Notes: generated by a model from the letters alone, not told the origin. Shown: positions 27,976 to 39,040, numbered from the stretch's first letter. The stretch is 64,000 bases of DNA from Pyrinomonadaceae bacterium (GCA_025054715.1 JANWYH010000008.1:62001-126000); one strand, 5' to 3'. Program-made: numbers and translations.

Positions 27976-28446
27976 ATGAGAAAATTGATTAGCAAGATAT
28001 GGCAACTTTTGCCTTGCGGACTAAGAGTATTTCTGGTTAGGCTAACTCAAGAAAGGTTTACGGCTTCGGTTGTTGTAGTAGTTTTTAATCAAAGGCGGCA
28101 GGTCTTGCTTTTAGATCATTGGCTACGCGCGGGAAGCACAGGCTGGGCTTTGCCCGGTGGGTTTATTTGCAAGAATGAGCAACCATTGGAAGCCCTCAGA
28201 AGAGAAATTTTCGAGGAAACAGGATTAAAGACGTCAAATGAGAGGCTTTTAGCGGTAAGAACTAGATCAAGGCATATCGAGATAGTCTTTTCTGCTGAAA
28301 GCTTTAATGAACCTAAGGTTGATGGGAAAGAGATTCGCAGGGCTATGTGGTTTTCTGCTGATGAGATTCCGGTTTCTTTAAGCCAATCGCAGAAGGATTT
28401 TATAAGAGCGGCATTAAATTTGAAATCATCTCAACTTGCTAGTTAA
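27976..28446 (+). CDS. NUDIX hydrolase
   Basis: 156 aa. The Nudix box reads G-G-F-I-C-K-N-E, then REIFEETGL, preceded by GWALPGG, so the catalytic Glu residues are present. Such enzymes hydrolyse nucleoside diphosphates linked to other moieties; substrate unknown. The N-terminal ~30 residues (KIWQLLPCGLRVFLVRLTQERF) resemble those of NUDIX proteins with a short lead helix. No ribosome binding site seen. It sits 48 nt before pyrE. Confidence 0.88.
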   Translation: MRKLISKIWQLLPCGLRVFLVRLTQERFTASVVVVVFNQRRQVLLLDHWLRAGSTGWALPGGFICKNEQPLEALRREIFEETGLKTSNERLLAVRTRSRHIEIVFSAESFNEPKVDGKEIRRAMWFSADEIPVSLSQSQKDFIRAALNLKSSQLAS

Positions 28447-28494
28447 ATCTTTAGCTTCTAATATAAAGTTTTTTAGAGAAAGGAAGTAAGATTT

Positions 28495-29112
28495 ATGGTT
28501 AATTTGGTTCCTTCGCCAGAAGTTGTAATGGAGATATTGCAAAAGACGGGAGCATATAGGAAAGGGCATTTTATTTATCCTTCCGGCAAGCATGCTTCTC
28601 ATTATTTTCAAATGCCGCTGGCTTTCAGGTACTACGACAATGCAAGGTTTTTAGCGGTTGGTTTGAGCAGACTTTTTCGGATGGACAAAGCTGTATCAAG
28701 CCGTTTACCAAAAGTATCTATCATCAGTCCTAGTCCGGGTGGTATTGTTGTTGCTTTTGCTGTTCGTGAGGCTCTTAATGCCGACCAAATCTACTGGGCT
28801 GAAATAGAAGATGGAAAAAGACAATTTCGGCAATACATAAAGGAAGGCGACATTTATCCGGCGATAATCGTTGATGATATTTTGCGGACGGGACGTGCCA
28901 TTCGTGAAACCATTGATTTACTGAAGGAACTGAAAACAGAAGTAATTGCAATCGGAACAATTGTTAAATTTGAAGATGCTCCAAATGAATTTGATGGTAT
29001 TCCTGTGAAAACACTCTTAACTTTTGACGTGAATTTTTATGATACGGAAGAAGAATGGCGAAAATCAAAAAACGCTTCAGAAACGGCCGAGGCTGAGCAT
29101 GTGAGATACTAA
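28495..29112 (+). CDS. Orotate phosphoribosyltransferase
   Basis: 205 aa. Transfers phosphoribose from PRPP to orotate in pyrimidine synthesis. The substrate segment GHFIYPSGKHASHYFQ, a PRPP-binding motif IIVDDILRTGRAIRETI near residues 122-138, and a Lys/Arg loop are present. The fit to PyrE is good but some type-I phosphoribosyltransferases are similar. Ribosome binding site AAAGGAAG. The C-terminal ~20 residues are a polar extension. Its stop interlocks with recR. Confidence 0.85.
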   Translation: MVNLVPSPEVVMEILQKTGAYRKGHFIYPSGKHASHYFQMPLAFRYYDNARFLAVGLSRLFRMDKAVSSRLPKVSIISPSPGGIVVAFAVREALNADQIYWAEIEDGKRQFRQYIKEGDIYPAIIVDDILRTGRAIRETIDLLKELKTEVIAIGTIVKFEDAPNEFDGIPVKTLLTFDVNFYDTEEEWRKSKNASETAEAEHVRY

Positions 29113-29723
29113 ATTTCGTGACGATTTGCTAAAGCTTTATCCATAGTAACTTCGTCAACAAACTCAAGGTCGCTTCCTACGGGCATTCCTGTAGCGATTC
29201 TGGTCACTCGAATACCAAGAGGTTTTATCAAATTTGCTATGTAGTGTGCAGTAGCCTCGCCTTCTGTAGTCGGGTTCGTAGCAATTATTATTTCTTTTAC
29301 CGTGATCATTTGATTGTTTTCTGGTTTAAGGCGCGGAAAGAGGTTTGAAAGTTTTAGATCATCAGGTTTGATTCGTCTAATAGGAGAGAGGGCGCCGTGG
29401 AGAATATGATATAAACCCTTGTAAGAGCGAGTTTTTTCGATTGCAACAAGATTATAAGGCTCCTCTACTATGCAGATAACGGATCGATCTCTATCAGGTG
29501 ATGTGCAGTAAAAGCAAGGATCTATATCAGTCAAGTTATTGCATACCGAGCAAATCTTAATTTTTTCCTTTACTTCTAGAAGACTTTTTGCCAAGCTTTC
29601 TACATCTTCTTTAGATTTGCGAAGAATGAAGAAGACTAAACGCTGAGCATTCTTTTGACCAATGCCCGGTAACTTCTTGAATTCGTCAATGAGCTTTGCT
29701 ATTGGTTCTGAGTATTCTAACAT
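29109..29723 (-). CDS. Recombination mediator RecR
   Basis: 204 aa. Acts with RecF/RecO to load RecA at gaps. Helix-hairpin-helix LPGIGQKNAQRLVFFIL at the start, a four-Cys zinc finger (C-x2-C and C-x2-C, about residues 57-72), then a Toprim domain with ICIVEEPYNL and a C-terminal TEGEATA segment. It lies 12 nt downstream of ybaB, the standard pair. Confidence 0.96.
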   Translation of the reverse strand: MLEYSEPIAKLIDEFKKLPGIGQKNAQRLVFFILRKSKEDVESLAKSLLEVKEKIKICSVCNNLTDIDPCFYCTSPDRDRSVICIVEEPYNLVAIEKTRSYKGLYHILHGALSPIRRIKPDDLKLSNLFPRLKPENNQMITVKEIIIATNPTTEGEATAHYIANLIKPLGIRVTRIATGMPVGSDLEFVDEVTMDKALANRHEI

Positions 29724-29735
29724 TTTTGAAGCCGG

Positions 29736-30044
29736 CTAGAATCCTAAACCTGGTGGAAGCATGTTCCCGAGCAATCCTTTCATTTTTTCTTCTACTTTGC
29801 GACGGGCTTCGTTAACTGCTGCTATGACCAAATCCTGAATCATCTCGGTATCACCATCTTTAACAAGATCAGGTGAAATGATAAGCTCTACTAACTCGAA
29901 ATCTCCGCGCATCTTTGCCGTTACTGTGCCACCGCCTACACTCGCTTCTACTACGGTGCTTTTCATTTTTTCCTGCATCTCTTTTTGAAGCTTTTGAGCT
30001 TCTTTCATCATTGCATTAAAATCAAATCCGCCTGGGAATTTCAT
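29736..30044 (-). CDS. YbaB/EbfC nucleoid-associated protein
   Basis: 102 aa. Small DNA-binding dimer. The N-terminal MKEAQKLQKEMQEKM helix, VEASVGGGTVTAKMRGDFELVELIISP and the Gly/Pro-rich C-terminus (NMLPPGLGF) are characteristic. GAGG ribosome binding site. dnaX, often upstream in other genomes, is replaced here by a PfkB kinase gene 66 nt away. Confidence 0.94.
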   Translation of the reverse strand: MKFPGGFDFNAMMKEAQKLQKEMQEKMKSTVVEASVGGGTVTAKMRGDFELVELIISPDLVKDGDTEMIQDLVIAAVNEARRKVEEKMKGLLGNMLPPGLGF

Positions 30045-30110
30045 TTTTCAAAATCACCTCTTGCTTTATATTTTTACTTTGATCGTAACTTTCAGAAGTT
30101 GAAAAAGCAA

Positions 30111-31049
30111 CTATCGGTCCAGCTCAGACAAAAATCGATACAATTCTTCTTTTGTGGGGAGAGCGGTTCTTGCTCCGATTTGGCGACATTTCAAAGCAGC
30201 GACCAGATTTGCTATCTGGGCTGATCGTTCAACCGTTTCACCGGTCAAGAGCCCGTAAAGAAAGCCGACTCGGAAGGCGTCGCCAGCGCCGGTTGTATCT
30301 TTACAGCCCCCCGGAACAGAAAAGCCTCGAGTTTCAACAAAAGTATCCTCACAAAGTATTAACGAACCTTGTTCGCCAAGAGTTACTCCTACGATGCTGC
30401 ATCCGTAGCGGGATTTTATTTCTCTTAAGGCTTTTTTCTTATCTTCAATTCCTAAAAGTTTTTCTGGGAATTCTTCTGCAGAGATGAAAATATCAATCAA
30501 TGGTATTAGCTTTTCAATGTCATTAAAAGGTTTATCAATATCAATTGAAACGACCGTGCCACCTGATTTGGCTTTTTGTGCCATTAGGATGCAGGCTTTC
30601 GTGTCATGGGCAGTAGCGTGAAAAACCTTACCCTTATCAGCTACATCTAAGGGCGGTTCTGTGTAGGCGAGCTTGTTATCGCGTTTCCAGATAACAGTTC
30701 TTTCTCCGCTTTTTTCATCAATTAAAATAAAAGCTATTTGAGTTTTTGAGTTGAGAATAACTTCTGCGTAGTCAAGGTTTACGTTTTCGTTTCTTAAACT
30801 TTGAAGACCAAAATCGCCTGCTGCATCGTCACCAAAACGACCTACATATGCTGTTTTTAGCCCGAGACGACTAAGTCCGACCATCGTTGATGCAACCTCG
30901 CCACCGGCAAGTTGATAGTAGCTCGTAAGCTCAATCTTTGAATTGAATTTCGGATATTCAGGAACAACAATCAAAAAATCAACTGCATTCGTGCCGAAAC
31001 CGACAACATCAAATTCCTTATTCTGCGCTAACTTAAACGGAAACCGCAT
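30111..31049 (-). CDS. PfkB family sugar or nucleoside kinase
   Basis: 312 aa, ribokinase fold. An N-terminal GFGTNAVDFLIVVPEYP strand, the sugar-binding GGEVASTM, and the C-terminal signature DTTGAGDAF with the catalytic Asp and the anion hole near residue 250. Substrate not determinable; related proteins phosphorylate ribose, adenosine or 2-keto-3-deoxygluconate. Leaderless-type promoter, divergent from hutU. Confidence 0.88.
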   Translation of the reverse strand: MRFPFKLAQNKEFDVVGFGTNAVDFLIVVPEYPKFNSKIELTSYYQLAGGEVASTMVGLSRLGLKTAYVGRFGDDAAGDFGLQSLRNENVNLDYAEVILNSKTQIAFILIDEKSGERTVIWKRDNKLAYTEPPLDVADKGKVFHATAHDTKACILMAQKAKSGGTVVSIDIDKPFNDIEKLIPLIDIFISAEEFPEKLLGIEDKKKALREIKSRYGCSIVGVTLGEQGSLILCEDTFVETRGFSVPGGCKDTTGAGDAFRVGFLYGLLTGETVERSAQIANLVAALKCRQIGARTALPTKEELYRFLSELDR

Positions 31050-31057
31050 AAAGAATT

Positions 31058-31063
31058 ATGATA
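31058..31063 (-). promoter_or_regulatory. -10 box of the PfkB kinase gene, leaderless type
   Basis: Minus strand TTATCATAA; TATCAT lies exactly 8 nt before the ATG at 31049. The same hexamer at the same distance serves the divergent hutU gene. Confidence 0.5.
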
Positions 31064-31222
31064 AGCCCAGACGAAGATTTTTGAAATCTGGAAAGTTTCA
31101 TCTTTGATTAGGTTCGGATGCGGTCAACGGCTGAAGTTCACAAAAAGATGTTGACGCTTCATTGGGAAATACTTATCCGAGGTGAGAAGATTTGCTTGCT
31201 GTAAAGTGAGTTATTTACGTGT

Positions 31223-31228
31223 TATCAT
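31223..31228 (+). promoter_or_regulatory. -10 box of hutU, leaderless type
   Basis: TTATCATAA with TATCAT exactly 8 nt before the ATG at 31237. No Shine-Dalgarno and no good -35. Confidence 0.5.
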
Positions 31229-31236
31229 AAGAGTTT

Positions 31237-32892
31237 ATGACGAGACGGGTTGTAAAAGCTCCCATTGGAACGAAGCTAACTTGCAAGAATTGGCTGATTG
31301 AGGCAGCTTACAGAATGATTCAGAATAACCTTGATCCGGAAGTTGCCTTCGATCCGGACAATCTAATTGTTTACGGTGGACGAGGCAAGGCGGCTCGTAA
31401 CTGGGCTTGCTTTGATGCGATTCTTGAAAGTCTTAGGAATCTTGAACCAGACGAGACGCTTTTAGTGCAGTCAGGAAAGCCCGTTGCAATTTTTCGCACT
31501 CATGAGGATGCTCCAAGAGTTTTGATTGCAAATTCAAACATAGTGCCGGCTTGGGCTACGCAAGAAAATTTCGATAGATGGGAGCGAGAGGGGTTAATAA
31601 TGTTTGGGCAGATGACAGCTGGAAGTTGGATTTACATTGGCACGCAGGGAATTTTGCAGGGCACTTATGAAACTTTCGGTTCGCTGGCTAGACAAAATGG
31701 CTGGGCGAGCCTTGAAGGCAAACTTGTGTTGACAGCCGGTCTTGGCGAGATGGGTGGCGCTCAGCCTCAAGCAATAACTTTCAATAAGGGAGTCGGCTTG
31801 ATAGTTGAAGTCAACCCTTGGCGAATTCAGAGAAGGCTACAGCTAAAACAAGTTGATAAAGCTACGGATAATCTAGATGAAGCGTTAAAGCTTGTAGGTG
31901 AGGCTCTTCAAAAGCGTGAAGCTTTGTCTGTAGCACTCCTTGGTAACGCAGCGGAGGTACATTGGGAAATTCTGAGAAGAGGAATAGTTCCAGACGTTGT
32001 AACCGATCAGACTTCTGCACACGATGTTCTTTATGGTTACATTCCGGCAGGGCTTTCTTTAGAGGAGGCAGCAAAGCTTCGACAAGAAGATGAACACGAA
32101 TATAAGAGACGTGCTATTGATTCTATGGTTTGCCATGTTGAAGCGATGCTAGAATTTCAAAAACGCGGAGCTGTAGTTTTCGATTATGGAAACAATTTAC
32201 GCCAACGAGCTTTTGATGGTGGCCTGACAGATGCCTTCAATTATCCAGGTTTTGTGCCAGCCTACATTAGACCGCTTTTTTGCCAAGGAAAAGGACCTTT
32301 TCGTTGGGTTGCGTTGAGTGGGGATAAAGAGGATATTTACAAGACGGATAGAGCAATAATGGAGCTTTTCCCTGATAATGATCATCTGGCCAGGTGGTTG
32401 ACGATGGCACAGGAGAAGGTTGAATTTCAGGGGCTTCCTGCACGTATTTGTTGGCTTGGATACGGTGAGAGGGCAAAGGCGGGACTCAAATTAAATGAAA
32501 TGGTTGCTTCGGGCGAACTGAAAGCCCCGATCGTAATAGGAAGGGATCATTTAGATAGCGGTTCAGTAGCATCTCCAAATCGAGAGACAGAAGCGATGAA
32601 AGATGGATCAGATGCTATAGCAGACTGGGTTTATTTGAATGCGCTAATAAATGCAGTTAGTGGTGCGACCTGGGTATCGGTTCATCACGGTGGAGGTGTT
32701 GGCATAGGATATTCGCTTCATGCTGGGCAGGTAGTCGTGGCAGACGGCACAGAAGCGTCCGCTCGTAGAATTGAGCGTGTTTTGACGACCGATCCGGGAA
32801 TTGGTGTCGCTCGTCACGCCGATGCAGGCTATGAGGAAGCCATAGAATTTGCAAAAGCTCACGGAATAAAAATTCCAATGATGAAAACTTGA
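31237..32892 (+). CDS. Urocanate hydratase
   Basis: 551 aa, full length. Converts urocanate to imidazolone propionate in histidine degradation, with NAD+ as an electrophilic cofactor. Characteristic stretches: [53 protein letters not shown], and the C-terminal [15 protein letters not shown]. No hutH, hutI or hutG lies nearby, so the pathway is scattered in this genome. Confidence 0.97.
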   Translation: MTRRVVKAPIGTKLTCKNWLIEAAYRMIQNNLDPEVAFDPDNLIVYGGRGKAARNWACFDAILESLRNLEPDETLLVQSGKPVAIFRTHEDAPRVLIANSNIVPAWATQENFDRWEREGLIMFGQMTAGSWIYIGTQGILQGTYETFGSLARQNGWASLEGKLVLTAGLGEMGGAQPQAITFNKGVGLIVEVNPWRIQRRLQLKQVDKATDNLDEALKLVGEALQKREALSVALLGNAAEVHWEILRRGIVPDVVTDQTSAHDVLYGYIPAGLSLEEAAKLRQEDEHEYKRRAIDSMVCHVEAMLEFQKRGAVVFDYGNNLRQRAFDGGLTDAFNYPGFVPAYIRPLFCQGKGPFRWVALSGDKEDIYKTDRAIMELFPDNDHLARWLTMAQEKVEFQGLPARICWLGYGERAKAGLKLNEMVASGELKAPIVIGRDHLDSGSVASPNRETEAMKDGSDAIADWVYLNALINAVSGATWVSVHHGGGVGIGYSLHAGQVVVADGTEASARRIERVLTTDPGIGVARHADAGYEEAIEFAKAHGIKIPMMKT

Positions 32893-32921
32893 GGCTGAAA
32901 TTTTTCATCGAAGGTTGTTGA

Positions 32922-35489
32922 ATGATGCAGGAAGAAAAGAAGATAAAGTTTTATCTCAATTTTCCGTTTTACTTACGTTCCTTTGCTTTGATCGTTCTAG
33001 GCATTTCCTTGTTTGTTCTAGGCTACAGTTTTTATCAGTATCGCAAAAAGCCGAAATTTACAATGGAAGGAATGCCTGCTGAACTTTCAAAGGAAGTGGT
33101 CGCAGTTGCTTACAATTACGAAAGAATAGAAATCGAAAACGGTCGCAACAAATATTTGGTTAAAGCCTCGAAAGCCACAACCTTTACCGATAATCATCAG
33201 GAATTAGAAAACGTTTATATTGAAGTTTATGATGAAAGCGGGCAAAACAAAGACATTTTATCAGCCAACTATGCGGTTTATTTTCCTACTGCCGAAAAAA
33301 ACTTCAAAGCTTTCTTCTTCGGTTCTGTAAAGGTTGAAACCCGTGATAGCCTGAGTGTAAAAACTGAAAAGCTTAGCTACGATAGAGCAACGGAGTTGGC
33401 GGAGACAGAAGGAGAAACTGAATTTTCAAGACAGCAAATAAGTGGTAAATCTCAGAAGGTAAAAGTCTGGGTTGCGAAAAATGAAGCCGAGCTTTTTGAT
33501 AATGTTCAAATCAATCTAGAAGGAAATCAAAATCAGAAGGTTGCGATAAGGTCTGAATATGCAAAGCTTGAAGCAGGGGCTGAAAGAGTAACTTTTGAGA
33601 ATAATGTCGTTGTAAATTTTCAAAGTAGTGAAGAAAATTACAATTTCCAGGGGACAAGGTTAATTTGCTTTTTGAGCGAAAAGCAATTGAAAAGCATTGA
33701 ACTTACCGGAAAGGCTGAAGTCGTTAATACAAGGGGTGAGAAAAGAATTCTGAAGGCAGAAGCTGATTTTCTGAAAGCTGATGTTATTGGAGATATTAAA
33801 AGAGTATATCTTCGGGGTAATTCAAAGGTCGAAGCTTTTGACAGCAATGGTAATCCTGTTTTCTCTAGTGCTGACTCTATAATTTATGATCAAACAGTTA
33901 GGAAACTTTTTCTAGAAGGAAATGCCGAGATAAGTCAGCACGGAAGCGAAGGGAAAACTTTACTCAAGGGTAACAAAATCCAAGCAGATTTTTTCTCGGA
34001 TAATCACATTAAAGGTGCTTCCTTGAGAGAAAGAGCCTATTTGAAACATGAGACCACGGATAAGATAGTTGAAGCTTCGGCTTTGCAAATGGATGTTTCC
34101 TACTCAGAAAGTCGTAAGATAAGACAGGCAAGCGCTTCGGGAAATGCAAACGTAGTCGTTACACCTTTAGAAGCAAAAAGTTATTCAAAGGCTAGCGTTT
34201 CTGCGCCGCGAGCGATTCGGTTTTCTTTTCAAAACAATGCCTTAAGTCAAATACAGACTGAGGGGCGAACAACGATTTTTCTTGCTGCTTTAGCCGGCGT
34301 GGATAATTCATCTAACCGCAAACTAACAGCCGATAAGATTAAAACCTTTCTAGACGATAAAGGAAAAAATTTGCTGCGCGTAGAAGCGATTGGGAATGTG
34401 GTAGTTGAGATAGAGCCTGTGAAGAGATCCGATGAAAACTACAAAACTACAATCGTCTCTGAGCAGATGGATTGTGATTTTTATGAAGGAAACAATATGA
34501 AATCTTGTTTAGCCTTTAAAAATGCAAAAGCTATTCAAGAGCGCTTCTTCGACGGTGGACAAAGAATTCTTACAGCTGATAAGTTCTTTTTAGAGTTTGA
34601 GCCTGTGACACAGCAAGCTTCCAAATATGAGGCTTCTGGCAGGGCAAGATATTCCGAAGGAGACAGAAATGGTATAGCAAATCAGATAACACTGACCGAA
34701 CCAGATCGAATTGTCAGATTAAGAGGAGGCGAGCCTACTATCTGGGATTCGAAGGCTCGTGCTAAGGCTGGACAAATAGATTGGGATACTAAACAGCAAA
34801 GATCTTTTTTGCATCAAAAGGTTTCGACGACTTATTACAATCAAAGACAATCTGATGGAACATTACCTTTTGCAAACCCCTCTGCTCCGGTTTACATAAC
34901 CGCTGACTCTGCGGAATTCAATCATCGTGACGAGATAGGAATTTACATGGGAAACGCTCGTGCGTGGCAAGAAAATAACTATATTCGTGCTGAAAAGCTC
35001 GTTTTGCACGCTAGACAAAGAAGTTTACTTGCAGAAGGTAAGGTGCAAACCTTGATCTACAAGATCGAAAAAGAAAACAAGTCAAAGCAGCCTGTTTTTG
35101 TGAGCTCTGACAAAATGACTTACCAGGACGAAAATCGCTTAGTTCGTTATGATGGAAGCGTTGATATAAGGCAAGGCACAGATCGGATAATTTCAGAGTC
35201 AGCTGAAATTTTCCTAACCGAGCAGAACGAAGTTGCGAAAGCTATAGCAAGAGGAAATGTTAGACTCTCACAGCCCAATCGCCAAGCATCAGGGGATTAC
35301 ATCGAATATGGAAAAGATGAGATTGTCGTCTTGCGGGGTTTTCCTGCAAAAGTAATAGATGCTCAGCAAGGAGAGCTTCAAGGAAGTCAAATTCTTCTAA
35401 ACCTAAAGGAAAATCGCGTAACAAGCGAAGGGAAGTCATCGACCACTTCTTCGGGTAGAAACCGCTCGATTTACAAAGTGAAAAATTAA
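32922..35489 (+). CDS. Giant LptC-like protein with multiple LptA/OstA repeats
   Basis: 855 aa, against ~190 for LptC and ~185 for LptA in E. coli. One N-terminal membrane helix (about residues 20-38, [16 protein letters not shown]), then an LptC-like segment ([19 protein letters not shown]) and a long chain of beta-jellyroll repeats recognisable by recurring LKADxxxxD, VEAx[24 protein letters not shown] and SEGKSS elements. Probably the periplasmic bridge that carries LPS from the inner to the outer membrane, in one polypeptide. lptB follows by 26 nt, which supports the role. Confidence 0.85.
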   Translation: MMQEEKKIKFYLNFPFYLRSFALIVLGISLFVLGYSFYQYRKKPKFTMEGMPAELSKEVVAVAYNYERIEIENGRNKYLVKASKATTFTDNHQELENVYIEVYDESGQNKDILSANYAVYFPTAEKNFKAFFFGSVKVETRDSLSVKTEKLSYDRATELAETEGETEFSRQQISGKSQKVKVWVAKNEAELFDNVQINLEGNQNQKVAIRSEYAKLEAGAERVTFENNVVVNFQSSEENYNFQGTRLICFLSEKQLKSIELTGKAEVVNTRGEKRILKAEADFLKADVIGDIKRVYLRGNSKVEAFDSNGNPVFSSADSIIYDQTVRKLFLEGNAEISQHGSEGKTLLKGNKIQADFFSDNHIKGASLRERAYLKHETTDKIVEASALQMDVSYSESRKIRQASASGNANVVVTPLEAKSYSKASVSAPRAIRFSFQNNALSQIQTEGRTTIFLAALAGVDNSSNRKLTADKIKTFLDDKGKNLLRVEAIGNVVVEIEPVKRSDENYKTTIVSEQMDCDFYEGNNMKSCLAFKNAKAIQERFFDGGQRILTADKFFLEFEPVTQQASKYEASGRARYSEGDRNGIANQITLTEPDRIVRLRGGEPTIWDSKARAKAGQIDWDTKQQRSFLHQKVSTTYYNQRQSDGTLPFANPSAPVYITADSAEFNHRDEIGIYMGNARAWQENNYIRAEKLVLHARQRSLLAEGKVQTLIYKIEKENKSKQPVFVSSDKMTYQDENRLVRYDGSVDIRQGTDRIISESAEIFLTEQNEVAKAIARGNVRLSQPNRQASGDYIEYGKDEIVVLRGFPAKVIDAQQGELQGSQILLNLKENRVTSEGKSSTTSSGRNRSIYKVKN

Positions 35490-35515
35490 GAAAAGTTTTT
35501 GAGGTTCTCGTCTTT

Positions 35516-36265
35516 ATGCTTGACTTTCAAACAAACGGTAAACGAAGTTCGCTGATTGCTCTAAATTTAAGAAAACGATATGGCAGAAGAGTTGTCGTGG
35601 ATGATGTCAGCCTTTATGTCAAAAAAGGCGAGATAGTTGGACTCTTAGGTGCGAACGGAGCTGGCAAGACTACTACGTTTTATATGATTGTTGGTTTGGA
35701 AAAACCAGATGAAGGCAGAATAATTCTCGACGGGCAGGATGTAACTGCAATGCCTATGTATCTTCGTGCAAGATTAGGATTGGGGTATCTGCCGCAGGAA
35801 TCCTCGATTTTTAGAAAAATGAGTGCAGAGGATAACATTTATTCTATCCTAGAGACTAGAAAGATGACAAAGTATGAGCGAAGCGAGCGTCTCGAGCGGC
35901 TCTTAAGAGAGTTTGGTATTGAACATGTAAGGCATATTCGAGGTGATTTGCTTTCTGGGGGAGAAAGACGCCGTGTTGAGATAGCTAGATGTCTCGCTAT
36001 GGAGCCGAAATTTATTCTACTTGATGAGCCTTTTGCTGGGATCGACCCAATCGCAATTCAAGAGATACAGGAAATCATCGTTTATCTTAAAAAGCAAGGC
36101 ATCGGGGTTCTAGTTACAGATCACAATGTTCGTGAAACTCTGAGAATAACCGATAGGGCTTACATTATTTCCGATGGCAAAATTCTACGTTCTGGAAAGC
36201 CCGAAGAGCTTGTTCAAGACTCAGTCGTTAGGAAAGCTTATCTTGGTGAAAAATTTACTCTTTAG
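35516..36265 (+). CDS. LPS export ABC transporter ATPase LptB
   Basis: 249 aa. Walker [10 protein letters not shown] at 45-53, signature LSGGE at 146-150, Walker B FILLDEP at 166-172, followed by DHNVRETL. The [16 protein letters not shown] segment is the LptB hallmark. Lies directly after the LptC/OstA protein; lptF/lptG are not in the window. Its TAG stop shares one base with the GTG start of rsmB. Confidence 0.96.
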   Translation: MLDFQTNGKRSSLIALNLRKRYGRRVVVDDVSLYVKKGEIVGLLGANGAGKTTTFYMIVGLEKPDEGRIILDGQDVTAMPMYLRARLGLGYLPQESSIFRKMSAEDNIYSILETRKMTKYERSERLERLLREFGIEHVRHIRGDLLSGGERRRVEIARCLAMEPKFILLDEPFAGIDPIAIQEIQEIIVYLKKQGIGVLVTDHNVRETLRITDRAYIISDGKILRSGKPEELVQDSVVRKAYLGEKFTL

Positions 36266-37533
36266 TGAAAAGAATTCATAACATTTCGCCTGCAAGATTT
36301 GTTGCACTAAAGGCGCTGAAAAGAATTGAGCGCGATAAAGCCTTCTCTTCTATTCTCTTGTCACAACTAGAAACTAATCTATCTGAAAAAGACAAAGCTC
36401 TTTGCCATGAGCTTTGTTTAGGAGTTTTGCGCAGGAAGATGTTGTTAGATGCTATCATAGACCGATTGGCAGAGGGCAAGAGCATAGATTTAGACATTAG
36501 AATAATCCTACGTCTTGGAATATATCAAATCGCCTTTCTAGACAAAATACCGACTCATGCCGCTGTTGATGAAGCTGTCAAAATGGCTGTAAAGTGCGGA
36601 AAGCCACAGGCGAAAGGTTTTGTTAATGCTATTTTGCGACGATATAGTTCAACGAAAAGCTTTTCCTTTGATATTGAGGATGAAATCGAAAAGGTGTCGC
36701 TTTATACATCTCATCCAAAGTTTTTGATAGAGAGATGGAGCAAGCAATTCGGATTTGAAACAGCTCGGTTAATTGCTGAGACAAATAATAAGCTCATTCG
36801 ACTTGAAGCACGTTTTACCGCAAAAACTTCACGAGATACGAAACAGCAACTCAGAAATCTTACGACTTTAGAGCTACTTGATCTTGCTAGCAAAGGTGAG
36901 ATTTACTTTCAGGACAAGGCTTCGCAGCTAGTTGCAAACGCCGTTCAGCTTCGTGCTGATGAGAGCTTTCTCGATGTTTGCTGTGCTCCGGGAAGTAAGT
37001 TTACCTTTATTCATTATCTGTTGGCTTGTTCGCCAAAAAAGCTTTTCGTAGGAAGCGATCGTTTTTTCCACAGACTTGAAATTACAAAGAAAAATTGTGA
37101 AAGACTCGGGGTTGAAAATTATTGCCTTGTTTGTTGTGATGCTGAAAGTGCCCTGCCTTTCGGTGAAGAAAGTTTCGACGTGGTTTTATTAGATGCGCCT
37201 TGCTCTGGAACAGGAACGATTCGCAATAATCCAGAAATACGATACTTTTTAAGGGAATCAGATTTTTTGGAGCTACAACAAAAACAAATCAAAATGATGC
37301 GTGAAGCACTGCGAGTTCTAAAGAAGGGAGGACGATTGATTTACTCGACTTGCTCGCTGGAAAGAGAAGAAAATGAGGATGTAGTCAGGGAAATTCTAGC
37401 GGAGTTTCCAAATCTAAAAAAGCATTTGCTGGAAAATATGAAAGAATTTCTCACAGATGAGGGTTTCTATAGGACTTTTCCTCATAGGGACGACATGGGA
37501 GGATTTTTCTTTTCTGTTCTGAAAAAGTTTTGA
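36265..37533 (+). CDS. 16S rRNA (cytosine967-C5)-methyltransferase RsmB
   Basis: 422 aa with a GTG start that overlaps the lptB stop. N-terminal NusB-like helical domain (about 1-135, ending FVNAILRRY) and a C-terminal SAM-binding methyltransferase: FLDVCCAPGSKFTFI, LLDAPCSGTGTI and LIYSTCSLEREEN. The two cysteines in the PCS and TCS motifs are the general-release and nucleophilic residues. Co-transcribed with lptB by overlap. Confidence 0.94.
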   Translation: MKRIHNISPARFVALKALKRIERDKAFSSILLSQLETNLSEKDKALCHELCLGVLRRKMLLDAIIDRLAEGKSIDLDIRIILRLGIYQIAFLDKIPTHAAVDEAVKMAVKCGKPQAKGFVNAILRRYSSTKSFSFDIEDEIEKVSLYTSHPKFLIERWSKQFGFETARLIAETNNKLIRLEARFTAKTSRDTKQQLRNLTTLELLDLASKGEIYFQDKASQLVANAVQLRADESFLDVCCAPGSKFTFIHYLLACSPKKLFVGSDRFFHRLEITKKNCERLGVENYCLVCCDAESALPFGEESFDVVLLDAPCSGTGTIRNNPEIRYFLRESDFLELQQKQIKMMREALRVLKKGGRLIYSTCSLEREENEDVVREILAEFPNLKKHLLENMKEFLTDEGFYRTFPHRDDMGGFFFSVLKKF

Positions 37534-37534
37534 G

Positions 37535-39040
37535 CTACAGTAAGTGATTCGCTATCAAGTAACCAATAAGTCCGAAGTCGGATGTTGCTTCGTATTGAAA
37601 GCCGTGATCGGCAAAATGTATTTCACTGACGTAGAGAGATGTTTTTGAGTTTTCGGGATTTCCAAAAATGCTTCTGAGTTTACCTTCGGTTTCAGAATCT
37701 TTGGTAAGACTACTTATAATTGCATCAGGAAGTTTGGGAAGTTTCCAGTTTGAATCAATAGATTTTTTGACTGCATGAGCATCGCCTAGTATTACGGTTC
37801 GATTGTTTTGTAACGCAAGAGCCATTGACTGATCTTTTGAATACCAAATTTTCGAGGTTTTTGTGTGCTGGGAGGTATTTATAGGTTTGAAAGATAGGGA
37901 TTGAAGCAATCTTTCCAAGTTTTTCGCTTTTGCAATTATGGCTGTTTCTTCGCTGTCAAATTTAACGACTAAAATTTCCGAGTCAATTGAATCCAAGAAA
38001 CCTTCTGGGTCGGAGATGCCGTAAGGTAAAAAGAGCAAGTTTAAGGAGCTAGCAAACTGGGGATTAGTTTTCTCTGATACAAGATTAACTAAGCTGTGCC
38101 AAGCCAGCTTTGGATTTTGAAAGCTATAGATCCGTAGGCTTTCCGCCTCTTCGGAAATGAACTCTTGAAAATTGGTTTTTCTGACAGAAGAGAAATGTTC
38201 TTTGAGGAGCTTTGAGGTCGAACTGTCTGTTTTTAAAAAAATGCTGTCCTGAATGAGGTTATCCTTTCTTTTCATCTTCCATTGAATCTCGTGGAAAGAG
38301 CTTTTTAAAACTGACGAGATTGCTTGAGCTATAAGCTTTTGTTCGAATTCTCTTTCGGATAAGTAAAAAGCGAGATAAACGCCTATAAGGTCCGCCATCT
38401 GCGATACGAATTCACTCTTTGCATATCCGGAAGCGAGTAGCTCCTCTTGTTCTACAGGTTCAGGTTTAGGGAGATCCAATTTGCTACCTTTTTCGATTGA
38501 GATAGCCTTTCTAAGACTAGCCTCATTATTGCTAAGGTAAACAATATCATTCGAAGAGAAAGAAAAAAGTCTCGGCTCGCCTTTTTTGTCAATCCATTCG
38601 GTCAAACCGTTGTTTTCAGGTTCTTTCTTTTTGAGCTCCATTGAGAATTTATCTAAGAGGTTATTCAGGATTGTTTCCAAAAATTGAGCATTGACAGCTT
38701 TTTCGTATTCGGTTTCTATAACTACGACGAAGTTAGGCTTTATGCTAATGACTTTTTGGTTATTTTCAGAGCCTTCTGCTTCAAATTCAAAATCTAGGAT
38801 GGCAATAGCTAAGCTGAAATCCGGTAGTGAATGCTGGTCGTAGATTGTTCCTTTTTCTAAGATTGCGGCAATTTTCTTTAAGCTCCTGATTTCAAGATAA
38901 GCTATGGCTTCGGGAGGTAAATAGGTTTTAAGATCTTTTCTTTTTTCATCCTCGTAGCTGCAAAGTGAAAAGGCAAGCAAGATCGTTATTGCGATAGCAC
39001 CTAGGATAAGCTTCGTTTTTATTAGACTCACTTTCATCAT
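37535..39040 (-). CDS. Exported protein of unknown function
   Basis: 501 aa from tandem ATGs at 39040/39037; a TTG nine codons upstream was rejected. A hydrophobic N-terminal segment (LILGAIAITILLAFSL) ends at a Cys, but the lipobox is poor, so anchor or signal peptide both remain possible. The start of the mature part (TYLPPEAIAYLEIRSLKKI) resembles the opening of DUF3352-type secreted proteins. The rest is mixed alpha/beta with no catalytic motif. Monocistronic; ends 1 nt after the rsmB stop on the other strand. Confidence 0.6.
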   Translation of the reverse strand: MMKVSLIKTKLILGAIAITILLAFSLCSYEDEKRKDLKTYLPPEAIAYLEIRSLKKIAAILEKGTIYDQHSLPDFSLAIAILDFEFEAEGSENNQKVISIKPNFVVVIETEYEKAVNAQFLETILNNLLDKFSMELKKKEPENNGLTEWIDKKGEPRLFSFSSNDIVYLSNNEASLRKAISIEKGSKLDLPKPEPVEQEELLASGYAKSEFVSQMADLIGVYLAFYLSEREFEQKLIAQAISSVLKSSFHEIQWKMKRKDNLIQDSIFLKTDSSTSKLLKEHFSSVRKTNFQEFISEEAESLRIYSFQNPKLAWHSLVNLVSEKTNPQFASSLNLLFLPYGISDPEGFLDSIDSEILVVKFDSEETAIIAKAKNLERLLQSLSFKPINTSQHTKTSKIWYSKDQSMALALQNNRTVILGDAHAVKKSIDSNWKLPKLPDAIISSLTKDSETEGKLRSIFGNPENSKTSLYVSEIHFADHGFQYEATSDFGLIGYLIANHLL

